A stretch of DNA of 64,000 nucleotides from contig NC_082693.1 in assembly GCF_949987515.2 (NCBI RefSeq), positions 20,890,994-20,954,993 of the forward strand. The letters run 5' to 3'. This DNA comes from Delphinus delphis (lineage: Eukaryota > Chordata > Mammalia > Artiodactyla > Delphinidae). Both the position numbers and the translations under genes were made by a program. Below, piece after piece: positions 47,725-59,994 of this stretch. How positions within the stretch are numbered: the stretch's first letter is position 1; every line of letters begins with the position of its first letter. The notes under the pieces are model-generated. The model did not search any database. It was not told where the DNA came from and saw only the letters and a list, made by a program, of their open reading frames with translations.

Positions 47725-48081
47725 TATTATTTTAAACATCTTAATTGGAGTACAACCGCCCCACAATGGTGTGTTAGTTTCTGCCCTACAACAAAGTGAA
47801 TCAGCCATACGTATACATATGTCCCCATATCTCCTCCCTCTTGCCTCTCCCTCCCACCCTCCCCATTCCACCCCTCTAGGTGGTCACAAAGCACTGAGCT
47901 GATCTCCCTGTGCTATGCGGCTGCTTCCCACTAGCTATCTATCTTACATTTGGTAGTGTATATATGTCCATGTCACTCTCTCACATTGTCCCAGCTTCCC
48001 CTTCCCCTTCCCCGTGTGCTCAAGTCCATTCTCTACATCTGCGTCTTTATTCCTGTGCTGCCCCTAGGTTCTTCAGAACCA
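47725..48081 (-). mobile_element. 5'-truncated L1 (3'UTR only), younger lineage
   Basis: AACATCTTAATTGGAGTACA through GGTGTGTTAGTTTCTGCCC, CTAGGTGGTCACAAAGCACT and TAGTGTATATATGTCCATG to CCCCTAGGTTCTTCAGAAC. A perfect TSD AGTGAATATTATT lies at 47712-47724 and 48082-48094. The copy ends before ORF2. Confidence 0.95.
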
Positions 48082-48094
48082 AGTGAATATTATT

Positions 48095-49424
48095 TAACAA
48101 TGATCATTACTCGGATGTTTTATGAAATAACCCTCACTGCTCCTGTAAGATGATTATAAGCAGAGTGCTGCCGCCAAATTGCAGAGGCGACGATGAAGTA
48201 GCGAATTTCTGGGACCATGAGATAAAGCTCACTGCTGTCTAAGGCTGCTGAAGCCTAAATGATCAATCTTATACCTTTCATTCAGAAACTTAGGAAAACA
48301 AAATGCTCCAAACCCACATTCTTTCTTTGTAATCCCTGAATAGTCTTGCCTGAGTATTACCACTTAGGTAGTTAATGATTTGTACCAGTAGAGGTAGGTC
48401 ATTCTTCCCCTTCCTGTACTGTTCTAGAGAGACTGATAGCCCTTGAGCAGGAAGATAGTTGAGGCTTGTGCTAGAACACTCCATGGTGATGTCACTGACA
48501 AGAAATCTACCACACTGAGCATTTATTTCTCTTTTTCTTGCAAGAGCAAAAGGTTATACACTTTCTGAGAGCTCGCTTCACAAAAACAAGCAATACTTAA
48601 ATGCACCATATTTTTGACCACCCAGAGAGGAAGTGTTCTTACAGAAGAGCTCAGGGGGATATTGTTGTTGATGAAGTGTCAATGAATCAGATATGTAGGT
48701 GAAATTCTTCTGAAGCTACACAATCTTCAAATATAAGGAAGACTATTTGAGCCGAAATATGTTTTGGATTAGGAAACCTCTCCTCAGTCGAGGGAAATAA
48801 TTGGAAACACCTGAGGCTCACATGCCATTTCTTTTATGTGTTTCTATCGCAAATCTTTGAGGGAAGGAGGTTGGGAGGGATGCCTGCACGGGTGAGGTCG
48901 CTTATTGGCTTTAGTTCCCAGAGCCCTTTGGGTTTTACATTTATACTCCCAACTTGAACACGATAATCACAAATGGAGGCAGCTGGAAGAGATTATGAAC
49001 CATGAAATGTTAACTTTGATTGTACACTCTCGGATGCTCTTATTGTCTCCTCAAATACCGTGGCTACACAGTTTCTATGGTAACTATGAAAAAGAAGAGC
49101 CTACACAGTTTAGCCAACGTGTGATTCAGAGATCATACATAATGGTTCAGAGTGGCATAAGGTGTTATTGAGCGTTGTCTGAAAAGGTAGAAGTCTACTC
49201 CTAAGTGTCCAAAGACTAAAGAAATAATGTGATCAGTGTGGCTTGGTGACTAGAAAATATTTGTGCTTCATCATTATGCATGGGTTAAACGTGAATCCTT
49301 TTTATCTCCAACCAAAAAGCATATGACAAATTATTTTCTCAAGAAATATAACTCTTCTCAGACGCTTTAGACTGGCATATGGCTTTTCTTCCATCTTGGA
49401 AATACTAATCTGATTTTACTAGAG
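48095..49424. other. Unassigned stretch
   Basis: An 88-codon plus-strand ORF (48905-49171) has no recognised domain. No repeats identified. Confidence 0.4.
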
Positions 49425-49870
49425 TTTTGTTTATTTACCATTTTAACTATTTTTAAGTGCATTCACAATACTGTGCACTATTTCCAGAACTTCTTCATCA
49501 TCCTGAACAGAGATCCTGCACCCCTTAAACAACAACTGCCCACTCTCCTCTTGCTGACGCCTGGTAAAAGCTATTGTACTTTCCACTTCTATGAATTTGC
49601 CTATTCTAAGTACCTCAGAAAAATGGAATCCGAATATTTGTCCTTTTGTGTCTGGCTTATTTCACTTAGCATAATATTTTCAAGTTGTAGCACATATTAG
49701 CATTTTATTTTTTTACTGGACGAATAACATTCTATTGTGCGTATATACCCTATTTTAAAAATCCATTCATCTGCTGATGGACACTTGGGTTGTTTCCACC
49801 TTTTGTCTCTTATGAATAATGCTGCTATTGATATTGGTATACGTATATGTTTGAGTTCCTTGGCACATGA
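49425..49870 (-). repeat. Ancient L1 (L1M-type) remnant
   Basis: AAGTGCATTCACAATACTGT, CTATGAATTTGCCTATTCTA, TTTTGTGTCTGGCTTATTTC, ACTTAGCATAATATTTTCAA and GATGGACACTTGGGTTGTTT are the antisense of an old L1 3' region. Confidence 0.75.
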
Positions 49871-52832
49871 CTTTTTAAAAATAAAGTATTTTTAGCCCTT
49901 GATATTTGGATATAGTAAAACAAAACTCAATGATCACCACTAATGATCATTTTTTGGGTTATTTTACGTTTATTTTTTTAAACAGAGTATATCGGGGGAA
50001 GGTCCTCACTTTGCTTGCTCTATCTCACCTTCCAAGACTGTATATGCCCCATCTTCCTGCATATGTTATATAAATAAGCAGAAATTAAATTAAATGAAGC
50101 TGGGCTACCAGGTATAGACAGGATTTGTTCTCAGAAACTGACGCAATCATACCTTCTGCGTATAAAGAGGGTCAGCATTAAAAATGAGCAAGTTCATTAG
50201 TTTTTCAGCTTCTATACTCTTGATGGGTATAGAATAAGATCTCCAAAGACTAAGAAGTGAGAATTGTTAAAAAAAAAAAAAAAAAAAAGTAGCTCTATCA
50301 GATTATTTAACTGAAACACTCTTGGCATTTCCTATCTGTGGGATTTTGTACCTAGTATCACGAGGTGGAAGAGATTATTTTGGCATTTGAGTTGCATGTA
50401 GGCAGGTTTAAAAACCCCCAACTAGTTACTCCATAGAAACTTCATCTATTACTTCCAGCCATTAAGAAGCCGGATTAACACATGCTTTGGGGAGACAGAT
50501 TCCAAGTGTAGAGAATCAGACCACAAGATTCAGAATTCCTGAAACACGTGCTTTTGGAAAATGCATCTGCAGAAATGGCAGAAGTTGTCGACCTAACAGC
50601 TGGGCAGGGTATAAAAGACTGAAATTAGTGACTGGGAAACTTCATGTGCATAAAATGAAAACAGTGATGGTTTTGCTTTTGACCAATGTTTTTCTTCATA
50701 ACAGCCTAGAAAGCAAATGTTTTAACTTGTCCACGAACTCTCTCTCCTGCTTTAAGAAATGGTTACAGGAAAGTCCTGAGGAATTATCTTTTCTAAGAGA
50801 AACCGTGTTCTCGCTTGCTGCTGGTTTCCTCTCCTGGGTGGAAGGCAGGCTGCGTCACGTCAGGCATCCTTGTGTTGTTCTCTAGACTTGGATATTATTG
50901 TCCTGAACAAAAGATAAAATGGCAATGCATGATGAAATATAATACAAACTGGAAGTATGTTGAAGTTGTCATAGCAATATAAAGTAGAGATGATGAGTCT
51001 TTCCTTCTCATTAATCTTAAATTAAGACCAGGAAATAGCAGATCTAGATCATACCCATGGATGGGGGATGATAACAGGAGGGAGGAAATTATTCGCTGAT
51101 GCCTCACCTTTTGCCAGGGTGAAAGGATTTTTCATTTTGGTCTCCTTCTAACTCAACTCTGTAACTTGTGTGCTTGTTCAGGTCACAGTTCTTAGGCTGA
51201 TTTGTGATGTGCAGGGTTTTTTGACTCCTAAGCAGCGTAGCTATTTCAGACTAACTGGTCATGGATACTATTTACTTCTGGTCTTAAATACGAAGATCAA
51301 AATGATTCTGAGACAACCAGCTTAATGACTCGTTTCTAAATGTTCACACCCTTCATTTCCTTCTTGGTGGTACTTAAGTAGTACCTAATTATCTCTGCCA
51401 TTAAATATCTAAGAGGTGCCCCAGATTTAAAATATACCAGGTAACATGCACACAAATGTAATAAAGAAGAGAAGGTTTTGTTTCTCTGTTTGCAATTGCT
51501 TGAGTCTTCTCTAGGAGACTTAGCAGGAGACTCCTCAGCCTGAGATGTTTATGTTCTACCCTCCTCTGTGGAAATGGAGCTGGACACATCTGCATGGGCA
51601 TGTCGTTTCCTTTAAACGATGGAATACCTCTGACCCAGCATGGTGAAAAGTCTAGATTGCAGGTCTTTTTATTCCTCCTGTACGGCCTAGCCATGGCACA
51701 GTAAGGTGAGGCTGGGAAGACAGAGGACAGGGTAGCTGACAGACTTTGAAGGAAAGAAGTTATAGGAAACAAATATTCATGAAATTTCAACTGACTGAAG
51801 AATTTTGGAAATAGACCACTTTGAGGGCAGAGAGGAGAGAGATATTAGTACATATATGGAAGGAAAATATAACAAAATACAGATAGAAAACACTGACATC
51901 AGAAAATTTAATCATTAGACTTTCAAAACTCCTTTAGCAAGGTTTCATATTAAAAGTATTAAATATTAGTCCTCCTTTCTATGCTGCTAAATACTGACTC
52001 TTAAAACTCACTATTTATGAGTTAAATACTCATAAAAACTGTCCCCAGGAGGATAAATTGTTATGGAAGGTTCTTGTCAGGGTCCTAAGAAAGTTTCAGT
52101 GAAGGGCTAGAAGGACACCCCGTGTTTGAGTTGTCCAGTTTGGTCCATTCAGAACAATAAGTATTGTGTGAACACATGTCAGTTCATGGAAGGATGCTAT
52201 CACTGGTACTTTATTAGGAGTCCTAATACAATACACGGGAGTATCTCGTAAATGTAAGAACTTTTGCCAATTGTGAACTCAATATCCCATGCTTGCAATT
52301 TTGGTGCTGTCTTCCCAGGTCCTAATCAACTGCATACTCTTGAGGACAGTGCTGGTGATATGTAACAAGTCCCACTTCTGCCCCTGATCCTTCTTCCCTC
52401 TTTATTCTCTATCCTAGACTGTCATGTCTCCTAGCAATCTGAGAGTTCATGTGGCAGGTGGGACATGATGTGGCCTTGCTAGAGTTCTCTTCTCTAACCT
52501 GTGGAAAGTTCTGTTTCTGCAGCATTCTGTGGCATTACCCATCTGCACTGCCCATTATTCAGACAGCAGAACTCTCACACATTCCTCGCAAAGAACTAAG
52601 CAAAGAGAGCTTTTGAGAGCTGTGACTCCAAGTGCAATGGCATGGAGTTATTCAATTGTAGCCTAGACATGTGATGAGCAGTTAAAGAATCTAGAGATTG
52701 AACTTTAATTTTCTGTGTTTGTACCAATAATTGACACTCTTAACTTAGGAATTTTGGAAATAGGACTTGAATCTTTTTTAGTGTGTGGAGAAGTCTTAAG
52801 ATTCTCACGGTAGCCAACTCCTTTTTTGTAGC
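49871..52832. other. Unassigned stretch (about 3 kb)
   Basis: I recognise no repeat here apart from an A run at about 50269-50288. It contains the TATA-plus-ORF coincidence at 50610-50885 described in the findings. Other ORFs (for example 129 codons on the minus strand at 51401-51790) have no known domain. Confidence 0.45.
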
Positions 52833-52845
52833 TCAAGACAATCTT

Positions 52846-53201
52846 TCTTTCTTTCTTTCTTTCTTTATTTTTGGTTGCATTGGGTCTTCATTGCTGCAAG
52901 CGGGCTTTCTCCAATTGCAGCGAGCGGGCTGCACAATGGGCTACTCTTCATTGTGCGAGCTTCTTATTGCAGTGCCTTGTCTTGTTGTGGAGCACGGGCT
53001 CTAGGCGCGTGGGCTTCAGTAGTTGTAGCATGTGGGCTCAGTAGTTGCGGCACGTGGGCTCTAGAGTGCAGGCTCAGTAGTTGTGGTGCACAGGCTTAGC
53101 TGCTCTGCGGCATGTGGGATCTTCCCGGACCAGGGCTCGAACCCATGCCCCCTGCATTGGCAGGAGGGTTTTTAACCACTGCACCACCAGGGAAGTCCCA
53201 A
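52846..53201 (-). mobile_element. CHR-type SINE, long form with repeated internal modules
   Basis: Tail of TTTC repeats, TTTTTGGTTGCATTGGGTCT, three CAGTAGTTG modules, and head ending at GCACCACCAGGGAAGTCC. A perfect 13-bp TSD TCAAGACAATCTT lies at 52833-52845 and 53202-53214. Confidence 0.95.
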
Positions 53202-53224
53202 TCAAGACAATCTTAATGCTTGAT

Positions 53225-53450
53225 TAGCAGAGTGATGTGGAAGAGCGTTGGCATTAGGCTAAGATTCTAGTCTTCACTTTGCCAGTTCCTGTCTAAGTGA
53301 CTTTAGGAAAGTCACTGAATCTCACTGAGCTGAAGTTTGTTCAGCCATAAAAGGGAGATAATATCAGCCCTACCTACCTCATAGGTTCAAACAAGATAAT
53401 GTGAAAACCGTGAAATCCTGTACAAATGTGTAACAATACGAGTCACCAAG
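53225..53450 (+). repeat. MIR, near complete
   Basis: GAAGAGCGTTGGCATTAGGC, CTTTGCCAGTTCCTGTCTAA, GTGACTTTAGGAAAGTCACT, GAGATAATATCAGCCCTACC and TACCTCATAGGTTCAAACA in sense order. Confidence 0.88.
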
Positions 53451-56400
53451 GAATGGTCGTGAATATCATTGAGAACTGAATAATGACTTTGTCTCTGAAC
53501 AGTTTTCCATGAATAGATATACCAGACTCAGGAGCTGACTGTAATACAGAAATTATTCACTGACAAATGAAGTAAAACTTTGCTCCTAGTAAAGACCTCA
53601 GAAATATTCTGAGAGCACACTGATGGTCCATCCTAAAGATGTCACCAGATGGGGACAGAGGCTCTGAGAAGACAAAAGTAAGGCATCCAAGGAACCTAGA
53701 ACTTTTCAAAACAGAGTGGGTAAAAAAAAAAAAAAAATCAGAACTACCAAAGAATCTCCCACAGAGAGGTTCAGTGAACAAATCTGTGACCATGGTAGTT
53801 AAGCAGAATAATGACTGAGGAAGACCAACAGAGGCTAAAACCTTTTGTCAAAATTATGTTATTCAATATCCCATGAGAGGATTCAGAACATTTTTTTTCC
53901 AACCAAAACCAACAACAACAAAAAATCCTTGTTTTTGTATATAATAAAACTCAACTGCACATTCAGTATTCAGTATAATTCCCTTCTGGCTACAGAAGTG
54001 AAGGGTAATTGAATTGTAGAAGGGCTGGTTGCTAATGTCTATGGCAGATTTCAGATCCCATCCTTTGCATTTCAACGACATGCCGCTTAGGGCTATGCCA
54101 ACTGGAAGAAATGGATCTCGGTATAGAGAAAACTCTAAGACTTCTGGGAGCAGAGATTATATCAGTGGAGGCCAAGGCTGGATTATTCAACTTTTTGCAA
54201 TTAAAAAATCTTTAGTTTAATTTTGACCCTGTGGTTGATTACTAGGTGAATTTTGGTAACTTGTCTCTACAGACTTCTGTTTCTTTCGCTCTAAAATGAA
54301 GTGGCTGTAATAAACGCCTTTACAGTCCCAACGTTCTACGAGAAGTGTCTGAGAAGAAAGGTTCTCGGAAGAATAGGAAGAGGTAGCCATCACATGTTTA
54401 AGAGTTTGGAAGCTCAAGGATAATGAGGCTATAGAAATGGAGAGAGTGGGCTGGTAAAAAAGTAGGTAACCTTCAGAAAAATAGATGTTGATTAGGAAAA
54501 ACCTAGGAAGAGACAAGCTGAAAGAAACTGAACAGCTGAGCAATCAGAGAAAACTGGAAAGGTTGGTACACAGATGTGGGTAGCTAGTGGGACCATGCAA
54601 GGCCAGCAGGCTGTGTAGAGAAGTCAAGTCACTTCTGCCAGAAGAGTTTAGAATACTAAGAAGTTGGTGATCGGGTGGCTGTAACTTTATTCTTAAATCA
54701 AGGAGTGAATCTAAAGCTTAGTCAGAAAAAAAAAGAGCAAGAAGACATATAAGTAGATTAGTCATGGACTAGGGCAACAAAGGATGTCAACTAGAGAAGA
54801 ACACTGACCAAAAGGATTCCTTGACCAAAAAACACCTTGTCATCAGCACTTTGGGGAAGAGTTAAACACAACCACTTACAAAACAGAAAGCCATTGAAAT
54901 CTTCCTCAGTTACTTAGATGTTGATATCAGCACGAAAAAGATGAGGCAATGCAAGAAGTGACTGACTAAATGATGCAAAGTCATTTATCAACTGAGTAGC
55001 TGAGGCCAGAGTTCTTAATCTCCCCTTTCATCACCATTTAAAAGACACACAACTAGAGAGCTTCTGCAGTCTCTTTAACCAGGATAACTTCTGTTATGCT
55101 ATTAATAATCTGTTGCTCATAGGAATTAAAATGTACTGGTATAGTTGTAAAATTGATTTTTTAGTATTTGAAGTGACTCTGGATTTCAGTCACTCTTACT
55201 TGTCCATCCGCAAGGATAGGATGAGGATAGAGGGCAAAAAGTAAAGATGTGATATTTCTTTGTTTCCCATTCTTAAAAAGTTTATCATACAACAGAGACG
55301 ACAAAAACTGATGGTTCCAAAAGCAACATAAATATTTAACAGAAAACTGATCACTACAGGATATATGAGAACAACCATGTTCTGATGGCTCTTAAAGATG
55401 TATCTACAAATTATTTTAGTCATTAGTTTTCTGCAAAGAAGGCAAATTTGCAATATCTTTATATACTTACCTTTAAAAGTTGAATTGTCTGCTTATTGCT
55501 TTTGTAACTCAGACGTCCTGTTTTTCCTTGATCTCTGCAAACCCAAAAAGGAGGGTGGGGGGCGGTTAGGGGGATGGGTAGGATCCAGTCCTATATGCCA
55601 AGCATTGATTTTTCGCATTGAAACAAACCATGAGATAAACTAACAACAAAAGGATTATCTTTCATTTGAAGAAGAAATCTAAGGTTTAAGGACAATATAT
55701 AATGGTAACTTGAACTAAAGGGTTTAAATACCACTTGAAAAGTACCATTTGATTATTAAGTCCAAGTTTTCAATGAGTCATTTTAAAAGGAAACATAAAT
55801 TTCAAGATATAATTAATTAAAACTTTGAGAGAAGAAATATCTGGAAGATATATTTTTTAAAACTGAAGTTGCAGAATAATTTTACCAGCCTGTAAAATTC
55901 CTCAAATGCTTTCTACAATTCCAGCAGCCGCAATGATGAAGTAGCTAGTGAAGGGAGGTACAGGAATAAGGCTTCATCCGGAGGGATATACAAGGAGATG
56001 TGTGGACAGAAGCAGACACCGCCTAGCCGGCCAATTTAGGCGGCTCTACTCTGGTGATGAATGAGGTGACTGATTCATCACCAGGGTAGAGTGGTGGCTT
56101 CCCTCACTTCCATATATTTAGGCAGGGATTGAAAGTCACTTTGTTGAAATATAATTCCTACCTTAAAAAAAAAAAGTGTATCACACTGAAATAGTGCTGG
56201 ATGGATGACCCCAAGTACAAATTACTTCCAACCCAGCGATGAGATGTTATTTTATTCTTGTAAAATATGAAAGGAAAGAAAAATAATATTCTAGGTACAG
56301 ACAACAATGAGCTCCTCTGGAAAAAACCACTACAGGAAAGCTCTTCAACTATACCCAACGCTTTCTTCTTCTCTGTGAGCTCAAAAGAAGAACTATCAAG

Positions 56401-57160
56401 TGAAATTGCTAGTATTTGATTACAAAGAAACAATATCCAGAAGCTGGATGTGAAAATGTGATTGGCAAGGAAGAGTAACAAAAATGCAGGGTGTTTCTAG
56501 TTAACACAGTGTTTCCCTCAGCCACTAACAGGGTTCTAAATCCAATGAATCAGGATGCTGTTTGGCACATCACAGGGTAAACTTTCTGAATAGTGAGTTA
56601 TGGACCTGGAATATGGTTAAACAGGCTTCTAAGATATTTTCCTTACATAGGCAGTGGTTTAGACAGAACAATCTGGTCATCACTTCTCATCTTCTGGAGC
56701 AATTTGTTGGCCTGAAACAGATTAAATATTTTATGTGTGTCCTTCCAGACTGACTAGCCTGAGGATGAAGGTTTTGAATTGCACCCTGAAAGTGAGTTCT
56801 TCAGCAAAGTACTGTATTTTAGAGCTAAAAACACTTATAGAAAATTCCCATCTATAATTTCTTTAAGTTTAATGATGGGATTATCACTGGTAGTGGTGCT
56901 TGTTTTCATTTCAGAGTGTGATGGTAATTTCTTGGGGTTATTTGAGCCCCAAATATTTAACACTTAGTAACTTTAATCTGAATACTTTGACTTTCTAAAA
57001 TAGTATTTTGTTTACTTGTGTGAAGAAATGGATCATTAATGACATATTTCCATAAATGAGATTATAATCTTTCATAACTTTAAAATACTTTTGTTTTGTA
57101 ATGTTGAAATGTTTTGAAATAAAAGACCTAGTCATGAAGTTACACAATCATTCTGTCATT
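53451..57160. other. Unassigned stretch (about 3.7 kb)
   Basis: The longest part of the window without repeats that I can name. It holds short A runs (53720-53737, 56163-56174), a possible weak MIR trace near 54235-54330, and the exon-like segment on the minus strand at 55471-55534 discussed in the findings. No gene can be called. Confidence 0.45.
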
Positions 57161-57175
57161 AAGACTAATATCTTG

Positions 57176-58716
57176 TCAATGCAACAGGATAGAAAGCCCA
57201 GAGATAAACCCACACACATATGGTCACCTTATCTTTGATAAAGGAGGCAAGAATATACAGTGGAGAAAACACAGCCTCTTCAATAAGTGGTGCTGGGAAA
57301 ACTGGACAGGTACATATAAAAGTATGAAATTAAAACACTCCCTAACACCATACACAAAAATGAACTCATAATGGATTAAAGACCTAAATGTAAGGCCAGA
57401 CACTATCAAACTCAGAGGAAAATATAGGCAGGACACTCTGTGACATAAATCACAGCAAGATCCTTTTTGACTCACCTCCTAGAGAAATGGAAATAAAAAC
57501 AAAAATAAACAAATGGGACCTAATGAAACTTCAAAGCTTTTGCACAGCAAAGGAAACCATAAACAAGACCAAAAGACAACCCTCAGAATAGGAGAAAATA
57601 TTTGCAAATGAAGCAACTGACAAAGGATTAATCTCCAAGGTTTACAAGCAGCTCATGCAGCTCAATAACAAAAAAAAAACCCAATCCAAAAATGGGCAGA
57701 AGACCTAAATAGACATTTCTCCAAAGAAGATATACAGATTGCCAACAAACACATAAAAGAATGCTCAACATCATTAATCATTAGAGAAATGCAAATCAAA
57801 AGTACAATGAGATATCATCTCACACCAGTCAGAATGGCCATCATCGAAAAATCTAGAAACAATAAATGCTGGAGAGGGTGTGGAGAAAAGGGAACCCTCT
57901 TGCACTGTTGGTGGGAATGTAAATTGATACAGCCACTATGGAGAACAGTATGGAGGTTCCTTAAAAAACTAAAAATAGAACTACCATATGACCCAGCAAT
58001 CCCACTATTGGGCATATACCCTGAGAAAACCATAATTCAAAAAAAGTCATGTACCAAAATGTTCATTGCAGCTCTATTTACAATAGCCAGGACATGGAAG
58101 CCACTTAAGTGTCCATCATCGGATGAATGGATAAAGAAGATGTGGCACATATATACAATGGAATATTACTCAGCCATGAAAAGAAATGAAATTGAGATAT
58201 TTGTAGTGAGGTGGATGGACCTAGAGTCTGTCATATAGAGTGAAGTAAGTCAGAAAGAGAAAAACAAATACCATATGCTAACAGATATATATGGAATCTA
58301 AGAAAAAAAAATGGTCATGAAGAACCTAGGGGTAAGACGGGAATAAAAACACAGACCTACTAGAGAATGGACTTGAGGATATGGGGAGGGGGAAGGGTAA
58401 GCTGTGACAAAGTGAGAGAGTGGCATGGACACATATACACTACCAAACGTAAAATAGATAGCTAGTGGGAAGCAGCCTCATAGCACAGGGAGATCAGCTT
58501 GGTGGTTTGTGACCACCTAGAGGGTTGGGATAGGGAGGGTGGGAGGGAGGGAGATGCAAGAGGGAAGAGATATGGGAACATATGTAAATGTATAACTGAT
58601 TCACTTTGTTATAAAGCAGAAACTAACACACCATTGTAAAGCAATTATACTCCAATAAAGATGTTAAAAAAACAAAAAACAAAAAAGTTAAGGTTATAAC
58701 AAAATATATTAAAAAA
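57176..58716 (+). mobile_element. 5'-truncated L1, younger lineage, with extra 3' segment
   Basis: Starts inside ORF2 (GCAACAGGATAGAAAGCCC), runs through the 3'UTR to CCAATAAAGATG and an A-rich tail at 58664-58686, then 24 more bases and a second A run. A perfect 15-bp TSD AAGACTAATATCTTG lies at 57161-57175 and 58717-58731. Confidence 0.96.
57185..58303 (+). pseudogene. L1 ORF2 C-terminal fragment (broken)
   Basis: Only the part downstream of the reverse transcriptase is present. The longest open piece is 57789-58238 (149 codons), containing the cysteine motif [18 protein letters not shown] and [21 protein letters not shown] lies near 57369 and a CAG-to-TAG change ends the frame at 58236-58238, about 20 codons before the usual L1 stop. 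Not functional. Confidence 0.93.
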
Positions 58717-58914
58717 AAGACTAATATCTTGGAATTCTTTATAGGTTCATTAAAGAAACCTTTATTTCAGCTCTGAGAAGAGACATATAAGTGGTTCTCA
58801 CTTGTCTATTTTTTTAAAAAAGAAACTCCTACAGAAGTATTGTGATATTGCAATCAGAATTTTCTGAAATCAAGTACAGAAGAGAAAAATCATTACTTTT
58901 AAATACATGATTTA

Positions 58915-59108
58915 GGGGCTTCCCTGGTGGCGCAGTGGTTGAGAGTCCGCCTGCCGATGCAGGGGACACGGGTTCGTGCCCCGGTCCGGGAAGATCCCAC
59001 ATGCGGCAGAGCGGCTGTGCCCGTGAGCCATGGCCGCTGAGCCTGCGCGTCCGGAGCCTGTTGCTTCGCAACGGGAGAGCCCACAACAGTGAGAGGCCCA
59101 CGTACCGC

Positions 59109-59130
<22 letters not shown>
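58915..59130 (+). mobile_element. CHR-type SINE, short form
   Basis: GGGGCTTCCCTGGTGGCGCA to CACGTACCGC and an A run. A perfect 14-bp TSD AAATACATGATTTA lies at 58901-58914 and 59131-59144. Confidence 0.96.
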
Positions 59131-59140
<10 letters not shown>

Positions 59141-59385
59141 TTTAATATGATTTTCCTTTATAAAAGAGTTCCTACTTTTTTGATGTTATTATTTGATAAT
59201 AAAAAATGAACTGAAACCCTTGGCATTTTGTAGTGTTCTTACAAGTAATTATATTCTATTCAGTGTGATTGTAGAGGTCCAAGTAATTGGCCTTCTATAT
59301 TCCAGAGGATAGGTATTTTGTTTTAAAATTTCTATATATCAATTCATACAATTTCTAGTTATACTGTTGACTAATACTGCCATAT

Positions 59386-59407
59386 GTATATATATATATA
59401 TACACAT

Positions 59408-59470
<63 letters not shown>
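59386..59470. repeat. (TA)n(CA)n compound microsatellite
   Basis: TATATA tracts interrupted once by TACACAT, then about 18 CA units. Likely length-variable. Confidence 0.96.
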
Positions 59471-59472
<2 letters not shown>

Positions 59473-59666
59473 TAACTGAAAATCTGGCCAGTCATAGAAG
59501 TGACAATCGAGGTTCCAAATTCTTAATCTGGTAAATGTAAACAATGCAATACAGGTCTAAACACGAGTAAACAGAACAGATACTAATATGAAGGATACGT
59601 AAAGAACATTTATTTCAAACTTGTATTTGTTTTGCTTTGTTACCATCATGGATTGGAAGTATATTC

Positions 59667-59994
59667 TTTTTTTATTTTTATTTTTTGCTGTTTTGGGTCT
59701 TCATTGCTGCGTGAGGGCTTTTCCCTAGTTGCGACGAGCGGGGCTACTCTTCCTTGTGGTGCGTGGGCTTCTTCTCTTGTTATAGAGCACAGGCTCTAGG
59801 TGCGCGGGCTTCAGCAGTTGTGGTGTGTGGGCTCAGAAGCCGTGGCTCACTGTCTCCAGAGCGCAGGCTCAGTAGTTGTGTCGCACTGGCTTAGTTGCTC
59901 CGCGGCATGTGGGATCTTCCTGGACAGGGGCACGAACCCGTGTCCCCTGCATCGGCAGGCCGACTCTCAACCACTGCGCCACCAGGGAAGCCCC
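59667..59994 (-). mobile_element. CHR-type SINE, long form with repeated internal modules
   Basis: TTTTTTGCTGTTTTGGGTCT, repeats of the CAGNAGTTGTG module, CTCCGCGGCATGTGGGATCT, and head ending GCGCCACCAGGGAAGCCC. No TSD resolved. Confidence 0.9.

Noticed and set aside
54029..54220. 63-codon plus-strand ORF with an R/S/G-rich, protein-like look
   Set aside because: No flanking splice sites that I could support and no recognised family.
56280..56372. Second exon-like segment on the minus strand with a fair acceptor
   Set aside because: No acceptable donor follows and the open frame has no recognised similarity.
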